Part shown: one piece after another, positions 30,728 to 41,445 of the stretch | Position numbering within the stretch: position 1 is the first letter of the stretch | How the letters are laid out: each line of letters opens with the position of its first letter | Origin: Takakia lepidozioides | Taxonomy: Eukaryota > Streptophyta > Takakiopsida > Takakiales > Takakiaceae | Assembly (NCBI GenBank): GCA_030704615.1 | Contig: CM060731.1 | Coordinates: 63,594,756-63,658,755, forward strand | Direction of reading: 5' to 3' | DNA: 64,000 nucleotides | Program-made: the position numbers and the translations under genes | Notes under the pieces: model-generated | Told to the model about the DNA's origin: nothing | Seen by the model: the letters and a program-made list of their open reading frames with translations, nothing else | The model's database searches: none

Positions 30728-32224
30728 TTCCTTCCAGAAGTTGGACACCTTTACGTGTAAGTAATATATGTAAGGTTTCCGTCACCCCACAACCCTAGCG
30801 TGAGGCCCCAGCGTTCCTAAACCTAGCTTGCGTGAATGGTCATCCACCTGCTTGTCCGATTTTGACACGCGGACACAATCTACATGTCAGCGTGTCACCG
30901 CGTCTAAGTCTACCGTAGGACCATATTTTAACGGCGGCCTCCTGCCAGGGACTGTCCCTACCATACCATTTCTATTCTCTGCCAAAAGAGGTCGAAGATT
31001 CCCTCAAGTATCCAATTACCGTCCAAATTCATCATCCAACAAATACATTCCAGTTTCTTTTAAGCAACACATCTTTCCACGACCGCTCTAGCAACGGCCG
31101 AGATCTCGCCACTCGCAATCTGGGCCTGTCGTGGCGGCAAGATATCAGTCGCCGCTGGCGGGCTGATCTCTGCGCGGGGATTCGTGGGATCCTGACCAAT
31201 GAGAGAAATTAGACGCATAAGGGGCCGCCACGTGCGCTGCAGGCTGGGAGCGGGTCGATCGGACGGGCCGGAAGACATGGCCCCCTTGCGGGAGACGCAG
31301 GGAAGGAGAAGGTTTGGTCAGTCAGGAGCCTAGGCTGTGGACCAATCGTGCCGCAGTGTGGCCTCCGCTGGGTACTAAAATTTGCTTACTTGTGTGAATA
31401 TAGTCGTCGGGAAAAGTGGGATATTTGGGTTGCGGCAACGCGGTGCATGGGGTGACTTGCAGGGGGCGGTGGAGTGACTGGCGGGTGGAGGTGGGGGACG
31501 ATAACGTTACGTAACCGGCGAGGACGGTTAGTAGCGCGCTTTTTTCTGCGTGTCCATGTCGGCAACTGCGCGTGTGGCCGTTTCGCGCTCGGGTTGCCCG
31601 CACTGCTTCTTGGCTGCAGCGATGCGCCGCGCTCTCCATCTCCACCCCCGCACTGTTCAACCTCACTTCCTATTCCATGGCGTCGTGTCAGCTTTCGTTT
31701 CGCGGTGCCAACTTTTGACTTGATGGAGAGTCTCGTGCTGTTCATGCTACATCTGCAGTGTGCTTGACTTTTTCGCGTCGTGTTTTCCCAACTCTGATTT
31801 CAGCTTTCGTATTTTAATGAGCACTTGCTTCTTTTGTAAAGAATTTGACCTTCAGAACATACATCTTCTTCTGCAGTTTTGTCGACTTATTTCTTTAGCT
31901 CCCACCACTGTTTTTCCATCTCTTGTCTTATGGTGGTAGGTTCCGTCTGTCTGTTGGTCGCACCACCTCGTGTTTGTCCTGTTCTTGTCCTTTTCCGTCT
32001 CCTTCCTTGTCATTTACGCGCTGTCTGTTAGCTCTCCTCGACCTACTTCGCCATTTCATGGCGGCGTCCTTGTGGCACTTTTGAATTAATAGGAACATCT
32101 TTCCCTCATTTCCTTCATCGTCTAGGCGGTCTCTTCATTCTTCCCTCCTTGTCTCCATTTCGTCCAGGTCTTTCTCTCATGGAATACTTCTCAAACTGCG
32201 CGCTTTGACAGTTACTTCCACACC
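30728..32224. other. intergenic / probable upstream region of the Ser-rich gene
   Basis: No convincing gene. 31060-31700 is GC-rich with overlapping short open frames on both strands. 31780-32200 is pyrimidine-rich (many CTTC/TTCC runs), as in a plant 5' UTR or promoter. A minus-strand frame at 31060-31278 (72 codons) has reasonable composition but no support. Confidence 0.45.
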
Positions 32225-32965
32225 TTGCATTCCAGTGTTCGGCCGAGCCGTCTATTGCATAAAGATAAGTCGTTGGAGTGCGAGTGTACACGGTGGAACG
32301 AGAACCACGATGGTAGTTTAGACATCGTACCTAATCAAGAGTCGTCAAATTATTGGAGATCTCAAGCAAAGTCGAATTGGAATATGGCAAACTTGATGAT
32401 GGATTCCGGATCTGCTTTGACACGTTCCCGGTCTTTCTCATCTCTCACAGCCATGGCCTCTGTAGAATCTCAAGCAAGTATGCTGCAGGACAAGTCTTCG
32501 TTGAATGCCTCTTCTTCTTCACCGGGATCTTCCGTCCCTTCCTCTAGAAGCGGGCCATCACTAGGGAAGGCAAGCTTAAGTTTTAATTTGAGCAGAGGAG
32601 TTTCTCCAAGACGATATGCGAGCCTTCCCGATGACAGGTCCCCCGTGGCGCTTCACAGCTGTGTGATAAGGCTTCGTGTAGAGGACCGGCACCTGGCTGA
32701 GGATGTGAGAGAGGGCGTGGAGACTCCGAAAGACAGGTTGTTGGCAGCAGGTCAAGTTGCTTCACATGCCGATGAAATCATCATAAGTCCTCCCAGGCCT
32801 CCTACTCCCTCGCGTCTTGGATCGAACTCGGGAGGCGGCCCCTCTCTGGTCTGGAATGCCGGGATGCTAACGGAGGTATGCCGAAGTGTGAACTGCCAGG
32901 AGAATTTGCCATCCGCCTCTTTCCATTTCTCAAACTCCACGGCGACTTCAATTGCCCAACACTAG
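32225..32965 (+). CDS. Ser-rich hypothetical protein (possible QWRF-like first exon)
   Basis: Open frame of 246 codons, far longer than its surroundings. The usable start may be the first ATG (32225) or an internal one (MANLMMDSGS). The protein is Ser/Arg/Pro-rich and basic: RSRSFSSL, SSSSPGSSVPSSRSGPS, SLSFNLSRGVSPRRYASL. These motifs resemble the disordered N-terminal half of plant QWRF/AUG8 microtubule proteins. A good splice donor (GGAG|GTATGC) lies at 32876, so the last 30 codons may be intronic. A decayed QWRF-like stretch (NLENARL-stop-KWR) occurs downstream at 33095-33140. The family link is weak; otherwise function unknown. Confidence 0.45.
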   Translation: MHSSVRPSRLLHKDKSLECECTRWNENHDGSLDIVPNQESSNYWRSQAKSNWNMANLMMDSGSALTRSRSFSSLTAMASVESQASMLQDKSSLNASSSSPGSSVPSSRSGPSLGKASLSFNLSRGVSPRRYASLPDDRSPVALHSCVIRLRVEDRHLAEDVREGVETPKDRLLAAGQVASHADEIIISPPRPPTPSRLGSNSGGGPSLVWNAGMLTEVCRSVNCQENLPSASFHFSNSTATSIAQH

Positions 32966-33079
32966 AGCCAAATCCTTCGAACGTACCTACATCAATTGCA
33001 AATATCTCCAAGGTTTTGAACGTGGCTTCACTTGCAAGCGTGTTTCAGTGTTGCACATCAATTTGGCATGTGGTACACA

Positions 33080-33257
33080 GTTATTCAAACTGCAAGTGGT
33101 AATCTTGAGAACGCCAGGCTGTAGAAATGGCGCACAAGTGGCCCGTCAGGGCGGCTTGCAGGCATGGGATGCGGAGGAGCACAGATGGCTACTGGTGATG
33201 CAGTCTTGTTCTCAGAGTGAGCAAGTCACCAAACAATTTTGTTGCTGTACATCATAG
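33080..33257 (+). pseudogene. possible second exon of the Ser-rich gene
   Basis: After an acceptor-like TGGTACACAG at about 33078 the sequence reads NLENARL, a TAG, then KWR. A different frame continues ARQGGLQAWDAEEHRWLL. Both could be remains of a QWRF motif exon (consensus ...LQWRF-NARA...), but stops and frame changes would make it broken. This is offered only as a lead. Confidence 0.2.
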
Positions 33258-34249
33258 TGTATTTTCTTAGAACGGCGGGGATTTTGTCTTTTGGATTCAG
33301 GATGTAGATCGGTACACTGAGGGAATATTACATACTAAGAGCTGCCATTTGCTCAATACCTGGCAGCTTTCAAAAGTTGGCATCTCTGCTATTACTGGGG
33401 TTGTTGCTAATTGAGAGGACATTACAAGATGTCATTTGTTGTACCATAAAACTTTGTAAAATATTTCGCGGAATGAAAACCTTCGAGATGCGTCGTCAGA
33501 CATCAGAACTTCTGGTCATCTGTTCTATATAGTCTCCTGGAAACCAGATGCTGTTGATGTCATCCTTGTTGTGCTCTGTGCTCTTCTCCACATGCAGTTG
33601 CCCCTTGCAATTCATATGACAGTAGTAACTAATCTCTTGCCATGCTCATGGCTTTAATGACTGAGTGTAAATTGCTGCATGTATGTCCAAAGCAGATCCC
33701 TTGTCGGTTAGAATCAACTTCACAGGGTAAGCAGTAGATTGACTCTTAGCTTCATGTTTGCTTCAAGATCTCCCCGAGCACTACAACGAAGATCATGAGG
33801 TGAGTTGCTTGAGGCAAGATGTGAGACAGGAATCTCAAAACGGTGGACTTTCATGCATAGATATTTTCTAATTTGCTTGGCCAGATGGAGTCTCCTTTAT
33901 GCCTCTGCTTGCAAAGCTGTGTGTGTTGACACTAACAGCAGGGTTGGAGTTCACCTTCACTTGGACCAGGACACTGGTTGCCATGAATGTGTGTTGTGGA
34001 GGTGTATGTCCTCCTTGTAGGTTGTTTAAGTGCATGTTATGTTGGAACTATCTATGTTATACACTGTACAAGACAATCAACGGATGCTCTGGGTCAACTC
34101 GAGGCTTTTTCTGGGTTCATGAAGAAAGAGTCTTAGCACAATTCCTCCCTCATATGGATCTCCTCTCAGATCTGGAGAGAACGAAATGCTAATCCCCAGC
34201 CACCATACACTCGCTAAATCGGAGCTTTAGCAGTCTAGCCTTGTAAATA
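33258..34249. other. intergenic, no gene seen
   Basis: Short frames only. The region probably includes 3' untranslated sequence of the LYM gene on the minus strand near 34,000-34,249. Confidence 0.5.
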
Positions 34250-36024
34250 TTACCAGTGACACAGCCACAGGGTCACGAGAAGAAAGGCAAGGGCTGTGAA
34301 GGGAGATCTAGAAATGGCTGAAGCCATTGCTCCGCTTGACGGCGGCTTTGCGGGTGGGGGTGGTGACGTCGACGGAGGTCCAGTTGGAGGGGGTGCTGTT
34401 GATGGGGGCGATGGAGGAGGTGGCGCAGGCGAGGATATAGGCGGGCTGTACTTTGGCGCAGACGGCGGTGCTGATAAACACATGACACACAAACACAGTC
34501 CGTCAGCTTCAGTGTTGGTGAAGCAAGCTTCACACCATTTCCCTATTCATAATTCGGTCTACACACATAGAAATCAGTTGCTGCAGTGAGGCCAGGGCAT
34601 GTGTGTCCTGTGTGCTTTGATTGAGATCTAGGATAGTCTGAATCCCAAAACTGTCGTGGCCCATATTTCTGCCAGCTGCAGGATGTGGCATTTTTAGGCC
34701 GGCAGGTGAAGGCAATGCACTCCTCTGAATGAGCCATGGAAAGAATTCTTTGAGGGTATTGGCTCATATTTTCGAATGTTGACCAGTAGATCAGTTCATC
34801 TCGTTCAATGTTGCAGAGAGGAGAGAGGTGTGTTAGAGGAGCAGGTAATGCGCAACGCTATGGACTATGTCGAATGAAATTGTTTAGATACAGTGACATC
34901 CATGGCATATCACATCCACCAACTTTCTGGACATTTATGAGATCGAGGTTTAAAGCTGGCCTTGAGCAAGAATGTGGCAGCAAGCGACAGTGTAAAGAGA
35001 CGCACACGCATATGCAAAAAGACGTATGTACACTGTAATGCTTTGGCTAAATCTTTACCTGGGCATGTTGTCTCATTCGTCGTCTGGATGCTGCATTTCC
35101 CCCAGGCCACCATGCAATGAGTGAGAGCTATCGCTACATTTCTAGAGAGTCCATATAAGGATTTGCAGCGCAGATAGAATGTAAATAAGTCTCAACAGCT
35201 ATGAAGTCATGGACCATGGTGCCTGAGATCCGCACAGACCATCTTATGTGGACCACTTTTACAGACCACACATCACGAGTACCTCCGTAGATGGCGTGCA
35301 TGTCTTCATGACTCCAAATGGGACTTCTCACCCAGCGATGCAAAGGAGCAAAACAGGAGTGTTCATCGAAGGGTGAGCAGCTCAATGAAATGATCTTCAA
35401 AGCGCATTACGGTCAGAAACCCCGCATCTCTTGGTTTGGCTCCTACTTCGTATATGGGAAGACAGCTGATGAGGCCCTTCCACCATTTAAGATGAGGAAC
35501 CTTCCCGTCTGAGAAGATAGCAATTTTAACAAAGGGAATTTCCAGGCGGTTTTGTACGGCATTGGAATGAACGACTACAGGGCGGGAAAGGAGTAGGCCT
35601 TACGCAGTGTGAATCTTAATCGAAGCCGACCCAGTATAGCCCATGTAGTTACACGCAGTTACACTGCACACACCACTTGAGTTAGCTGTACTAACACTGC
35701 CTATTGTAAGGCCTGAGCTTCCACAGCTTAGCGACCCTGAGCACGAAGAGCTCAGAAGGTCTGGTGTTGGAGTGCAAGAGACCCTGCCACAATCAATGTA
35801 TGTTAGAAAGCTGAAGTGAACGTAAGTCATGTTCGAACCGAAATTTGAAGACAGGATTGCAATTGCAATTGATTTTCCTTCACCCATCAAGATACTAGGG
35901 CAACTGCAAAATTGGTGGGATCGCTGCATGCCCGGACAAACTGTTGCCACGTTGTTCAAGAGTTAAGGAAAAACTTTGAAGCGCGCATGAAACTCCTTGT
36001 CAAAATTGCTGAAGTGAACCCATT

Positions 36025-36064
<40 letters not shown>

Positions 36065-37369
36065 CTTACATAGAGGCATTGCTACCGCAACTGCATTGGA
36101 CACATTTGTCAGCAGTGAGGGTGTAGGTCCCTTCAGCAACAATCATCCCGCGATCCACAACTTTCTTGTTGAATGATGATGCACAAGCTGCATATGGGTC
36201 CAATAAAATGCACATTGAGGATTAAGGGGCTTAAAGTTGCTCTCGACTTCAATGCTAGACACACAAGCTCAAAACTTTGCAAGGTTTGATGGTGAATTGA
36301 TCAAGTACTTACTCCAAAACAACTAGAGACCCTCTGGAAAGGAAACACTGCCAAGGGATCTCGAGTTACCAGGAAGAGGGATTTCAAGGCCATCGCCCGG
36401 AGACAAAGCAGTGGCAGTTGGAGGTAAACCATTGAGTAGAAGTAAATCCGTGGTATTGACTCCGTATTGAGTGGCGATTTGATTGTAGCTGTCCCCGGTT
36501 TGCACCACGTATGCCAAGAAAATCTTCTTTTCCCCAGCCATCGCGCACCCGCAAGGGAAAGGAATGACAAACTGCTCCCCAGGAAAGATGAGATTCGGAT
36601 TCGCAACTCCATTGGCTGTGGCAATTTGTGTGTAGTTTACCAATCCCCCATAGAACGATGCAATAACAGAGAGAGAATCTCCGCTTTGTACAGTGTGAAC
36701 AGTGGCCTGTGTCTGCCGGGTACCATTGACGCATTGGCAGGCTAATGGAATTCTTAAATTGAGGCCTACGTCCAACAGACCATCCGCCGCAGTTGTGATG
36801 TCCAGGTTGTTGGCTGCCAAGATAGAGTAGGAATCCACAGTGAAGAGTTTCGCAACGTTTATTACGGTTTGGTTTGATTGAGTGATGTAGTTCACCTGCA
36901 GTGCGCACATATAAGGAGTTGTGCGATGGGATACAAAAGCATTGGACTACGGAAGCTGCGAATTCAAGTACGATATCAGAAAGAGAGAGAAGAGAACACT
37001 GCAATAGAGGATGCAGCCTACTAATTAGTACGGGCCCAAGAGGTGGCCTGAATGTATGTCGTATTGCATTGGGAGCAGGTAAACCGCATATAGTGCATGA
37101 CTGAGGTGACATGCGACCCACGATTGCGCAACATTCGTCTCTGAAAAATTCACCACTTGTGACATTGAAATGTGTGGCTCAATTAGCTTGTTGAGTACTC
37201 CTTCTCCTTTGCAATTCTACAGAGCAGATGGCATCAAGTATTTCACCAGGGATCTACAAGGCCTCGAAAAAGCAGGGCATTCCTCCGTGTAGGCTTCTGC
37301 CACATTGAAAGCTGCCATCACTATCGCCGTGGCTGCCACCCACCTCATGCATTCGCCTGGGACCTTCAT
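34250..37369 (-). CDS. LysM-domain GPI-anchored receptor protein (LYM/CEBiP-like)
   Basis: Minus strand, five or six exons. Exon 1 is 37369-37247: signal peptide MKVPGECMRWVAATAIVMAA, start of the mature part, CRSL. Exon 2 is 36895-36370: joined in phase it gives CRSL-VNYITQSNQTV. Then come LysM1 to IPLACQC, LysM2 (VHTVQSGDSLSVIASFYG to IPFPCGC) and LysM3 (YVVQTGDSYNQIATQYG to LEIPLP). Exon 3 is 36187-36070 (VDRGMIVAEGTYTLTADKCVQCSCG). Exon 4 is 35783-35604, a Cys-rich domain SCTPTPDLLSSSCSGSLSC. The last exon is about 34475-34250: Pro-rich stalk, then SPFTALAFLLVTLWLCHW, a GPI-attachment signal. All junctions have GT/AG ends. Exon 4 to the last exon is out of phase (2 versus 1), so a small exon probably lies at 34.5-35.6 kb. 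Family members bind chitin or peptidoglycan oligomers outside the cell and signal through partner LysM kinases. Confidence 0.88.
36027..36060. repeat. (AG)n microsatellite in a LYM intron
   Basis: About 17 GA dinucleotides in the intron between exons 3 and 4 (35784-36069). It ends just 3' (in transcript sense) of the splice donor at 36069. On the transcribed strand it is a CT run. Confidence 0.9.
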
Positions 37370-38217
37370 AGCGAGTGCGTTAGCAGGGCAGCAAATTCTG
37401 ATACAGAGAGAAGTCCAGCTGAAGCTGAATCGGTGGAAACAGTACTCGAAAAAATCGCAAAGCTCTCCAAGGAGTGAGAGAGTCCCCGAGGGCAAGATGA
37501 GGGAACCAGCAGGAGAAGCTGCGTTTCCTCCTCCTCTCCCTCTGTAAACGAATACTTGAGATTGACCCGACCGCAGCCAAGTTCCCAAAGAGTTGAGAGC
37601 CACTTTGAGAGGAGAGAAATACGAACGATCCGACAGCAACAACAGACAAATTGGAATAGTGGATCACACAAACAGTAGAGCACATTGAGAAATGCTCCAG
37701 CTCATGGACGGGTATTTTGAGAGTGCACCCGAACACCACCATCAACCGAAGTTCGGAGAATATTTACTGTGAAATGCCAGGTGGAAGCAACGACAAAACA
37801 ACATTCAGTTTATCCATCTAATCCTTTGGTTGCCTCTCTACATATAGCTGTTCCCTCTCTTTGGGCTAAGCAGCAGGCTGATTGTTCACTTGAGAATTCG
37901 AAGAAGGAAGACTCTTATGGTAAGCTTAAGTTACATTCGTAACGTTAAGAAAACCGCCTAGAAAGTCGCTTTGCCTTTAGTAGGGATTCGTTTGCATGGA
38001 AGCAGCTGAGGACCTTCAATATCTTGAGTAGGTCCCAACTGGGCACATGTTCGTTATGTACCAACCCCATTGCTTGGAAGGTGGACACCTTCTAACTGCC
38101 GTAATGTGTTTGCCCAACGTCCCTCCCCCAAGGATGATAGTCCTTAGGTACCCACACATTAAGTAGCTGGTTTAAGCCCAGAGGAACATTTTGTGAAGGA
38201 GGTAAAATTTAAAACCC
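37370..38217. other. LYM upstream region
   Basis: Leader and promoter side of the minus-strand LYM gene. Overlapping frames at 37370-37745 are shadows of the leader. No clear TATA box was found. Confidence 0.5.
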
Positions 38218-38221
38218 TTAA

Positions 38222-39173
38222 CCCCTAAAGGACGACGTGACCCGTCGAAATTTCAAATGGATGAAAAACTCACAGATGAAGATGGATGAAATTAAGCCCT
38301 GAATGAAAAGTGTAGCCTATGCATCCCCCCTTGTTGATGGCACCCTAAAAGTCCTAGAGGACTGCGGTCAGGAATTTTTGGAGTGCCCAAAGGGTCCCGA
38401 CTACCGACAATCTGATGGTTTGGGTCCTCGAGTAGGGTTGACTTCACCACGTGGCAGGCAGATGGGGGCATTTGCCAGCGACGGGTGCCAGCGGGGCTGG
38501 CAGTCCACCCGTGCGGACAGTGCCGGCACAAAGGGGTCAGCAGGCCTCCTGTCACTTCATCGAAATTGCTGAGGTGGCTCCTTTTTCTTGGCCGGAAGTC
38601 TCTACCGGTTCAAGCAATAGTTGGCCTAAGCTTGGATTCAAGTTGGAAATTGGTTTTTTTTGGCAATCTCTACCTGTGAACAGCTTAGAATGGTGTCATA
38701 TCTTTTTTTGGGTAGTGAGTATGAACTATGAAGACTATAGCAACAACTTGACAGTAAGAATTTTTCTTCCCTAAAAATTGGGATCTCACATTGGGGGCCA
38801 CATGGCAGAAATGGCCATTTTCACCCCCCTGTTTTTCCCATACAAATCAACCATTGTGAATTTTAGTGCCATATAATCAGAATCTGGATAGCCTGTATCA
38901 ATGAAAATTGAAAATGGTAGGCCATCTGCTTGGTCAAACCAATTTCTCACTATAAAAATGGAGAATGGTAGAAAATTTGGCGTAGCATTTTTGTTATAAT
39001 CTTCCTAATTAGACGGTCAAATCTCCTGTTTTTACGGAGGTGCATGAAGTAGGTAGCATCACTTTTGTACGGTTCATCCCTTTGGATGTTTGTAGCCTAA
39101 GAGATATACCCTCATCCAAGGGTATGTCTGGTTTTGGACGGCCCCAACAAAAAACAGGCTCGTCCTTTAGGGG
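38222..39173. mobile_element. TTAA-flanked noncoding inverted-repeat element 1 (952 bp)
   Basis: Left end CCCCTAAAGGACGA at 38222, right end its exact complement TCGTCCTTTAGGGG ending at 39173. It is flanked by TTAA at 38218-38221 and 39174-39177. No coding frame. TTAA target duplication plus terminal CCC is the hallmark of piggyBac-type elements, so this looks like a nonautonomous derivative. The right TTAA is shared with the next element. Confidence 0.75.
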
Positions 39174-39177
39174 TTAA

Positions 39178-40351
39178 CCCTTAAGTGTCAAAACTCATTT
39201 TCACCCTCTCGTGGAAAAACATGACCCTGGGGCACAATTGCTTCCCACCTACCCAACCTCCTACCACAAAAAGTTTCACCAAAATCCAACCGCCAGATCT
39301 GAAGATTATAAAGTGTAGAGTGGGGACAAAATAAATCTCCACCAAGAACTAGGTGCCAAAAAAAGCAGTTTTTTGCTCGTATTTGGGCAGTTTTAATTTT
39401 TTCTGTTTGAGAGTCTCAAGAATGTTAGTCCATAACTGATAACACACATTCTCATAAATTTTTAGTTTTTTCTGAAATGTTCTCAAGTGGGCTCCTTTGT
39501 AGTGAAAAATTGGGGGGTCAAAATATGCCATTTTCTTTGGGCAGGCCAAAATCTCTCCTCCTAAACATATACAAAAACAATCAGCCCGTCAATCCCTAAT
39601 CCCTCCGGTTGAAATGTCATAGGCTTCCATATGAAGTCCCCGAAAAACTTGGAGACCAATCAGCCAATGCACCGGATCCTTAGGTTCCCTCCCAAGACTT
39701 CAAATGGCACACCTATGTTATAGCCTGCAGGCCTAGGATATTTGGAGCCATAGCCCAGAAGCCAGGGGGTTTGGGAGCTCCTCTGGCTACCCGGCCCTGC
39801 TTTCATGGGGGCCCACTCCACCCCCAACCCTATCAAACCCCCTACCTAGGTTTGGCCCACCCCTCATGGGAGTTTTTTCGAGCCGCGAGCTCTGCCGCCA
39901 TCGCGGTGCACTCCAGTCCGCGCTGCTATGAGCCATCGTGTTGGCCGGAGCTGCCATCTCCGTCGATCTCAGGTTAGGATGCAGGCCTGGGGATACCCAG
40001 ACCTGCGCAGGCCGCCATACCCGCCGGGCAATCAATGGGTTTGGGGAAGCGTGCCGCCCATCCCTTTATGGGGTATCATTCATTCACCCTAACCTGACCG
40101 CAGTTGCCATGTCAGCAACTTGGGCAAGTTAGGGGTGCCAAAATGGCCTCAAAAGCTGAGTTGGCCCCCTTCCAATTGGTCGAGATCCCTCCCCCTTCAG
40201 GCATTGACCAATGACCCAATGCCATATGAAGGGGGACCCGATTGTCTGTCGATTGAGGCCAAAAAAGGGCCAATCAGCCTTAACCACAGAAAGTTATGGC
40301 TGGTTAATGAAACCTAACCAACCCAAAACGGGTCGGTTTGACACTTAAGGG
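39178..40351. mobile_element. TTAA-flanked noncoding inverted-repeat element 2 (1174 bp)
   Basis: Left end CCCTTAAGTGTCAAA at 39178, right end TTTGACACTTAAGGG ending at 40351 (15-bp perfect TIR). Flanked by TTAA at 39174-39177 and 40352-40355. The terminal sequence differs from element 1 after CCCxTAA, so these are two related but distinct families. No transposase is encoded. Confidence 0.75.
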
Positions 40352-40428
40352 TTAAAAAACCATGGAAGCACAATACACACCCCAAGGCGGGGAAGAACCT
40401 GCGATACCTAGGACAGACAACACACTTA

Positions 40429-41443
40429 GGGAATTCCAAAAAGGCCTTGATGTGAAATGCATCGCAATTCACTTGATCACCCCCTAAAAGTGCGCAATTC
40501 AATTGAACTAACCCTAATTTGTAATTCAATTGAATTGCTGACTACAATTCAATTGAATTGTAATCTATAATTTTTAACTTATTTCTGTATATATTATATA
40601 TGTATATATTTAAATTATACATATATGCATACACAGGTATAAGCTAAAAATACATGTTGCCCGTCTATTCTTGCTGTCCGTATGTCAATCCTTTGCCCGT
40701 GGTAAGGCTTGAGCCCAAGATAAGCCTAAGGGAGAGAGAGAGAGGAAATCACGAAGCGCTTGTAAAAGCGGGTCTCTCTTTGTGGATGTTGGTGCCAATA
40801 TATGGCTATGTACATATACCAAACATGATACCAATGTAAGAGTATCAACGTGTAAGAGTTTGATATATTAAACTTAATATGGAACACACATCCCAACTTC
40901 AACATGTTACCTTTGTAAGGGTATCGAACTTTTTGATAATTCTCAAGATGAACATATTTTTTGTTTTCTTTGTCCTGAGCCATATACTAGTATTAGGGGA
41001 CTACATGGTGATGCAGGGGAAGCCTTTCATCAATTGTCAGGTTTGATTTTGTCTGTTTTTTTCGGATCTAGCCATGTTTCTTTTGCCAGTGAATCACAGG
41101 AAGCTGCTCATCTCTCTCCCTCTCTAGCTCTCCCTTTCTGGCTGAGGCTGAGTCTGGCTTCACAATTTCCTCAAGGGCACAAGAAAGAGGGCCAGCAAGA
41201 ATAGACAGGCAACATGTATTTTTAACTTATATTATATATAAATATAATTTGAATATATACATATACATATATATTATATATTATACACACAAAAAAAGGT
41301 AAAAATTATAGCTTACAATTCAATTGAATTGTCAACTCGCAATTCACTTGAATTGCAAATTAGGGTTAGTTCAATTGCGCACTTTTAGGGGGTGATCAAG
41401 TGAATTGCGATGCATTTCACATCAAGGCCTTTTTGGAATTCCC
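40429..41443. mobile_element. noncoding element with about 250-bp terminal inverted repeats
   Basis: GGGAATTCCAAAAAGGCC at 40429 is mirrored by GGCCTTTTTGGAATTCCC ending at 41443. Inverted similarity continues with few indels to TCTATTCTTGCTG (about 40664-40676) and its complement near 41190-41202. The arms include CAATTCAATTGAATTG palindromes and an AT-rich stretch. TA flanks both ends (40427-40428, 41444-41445). The total is 1015 bp with no transposase. A mariner-like TA duplication is plausible but only 2 bp long. Confidence 0.75.
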
Positions 41444-41445
41444 TA

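Noticed and set aside
31060-31278. 72-codon minus-strand frame with a reasonable composition
   Set aside because: GC-rich DNA keeps several frames open here. No domain, no splice context and no neighbour support.
34500-35603. Attempt to place the missing small exon of the LYM gene
   Set aside because: Several AG/GT pairs exist but none gives a conserved LYM segment in the required phases, so no exon is claimed.
36001-36060. (GA)n run as a CRISPR-like or regulatory array
   Set aside because: Simple dinucleotide microsatellite inside an intron; no spacers.
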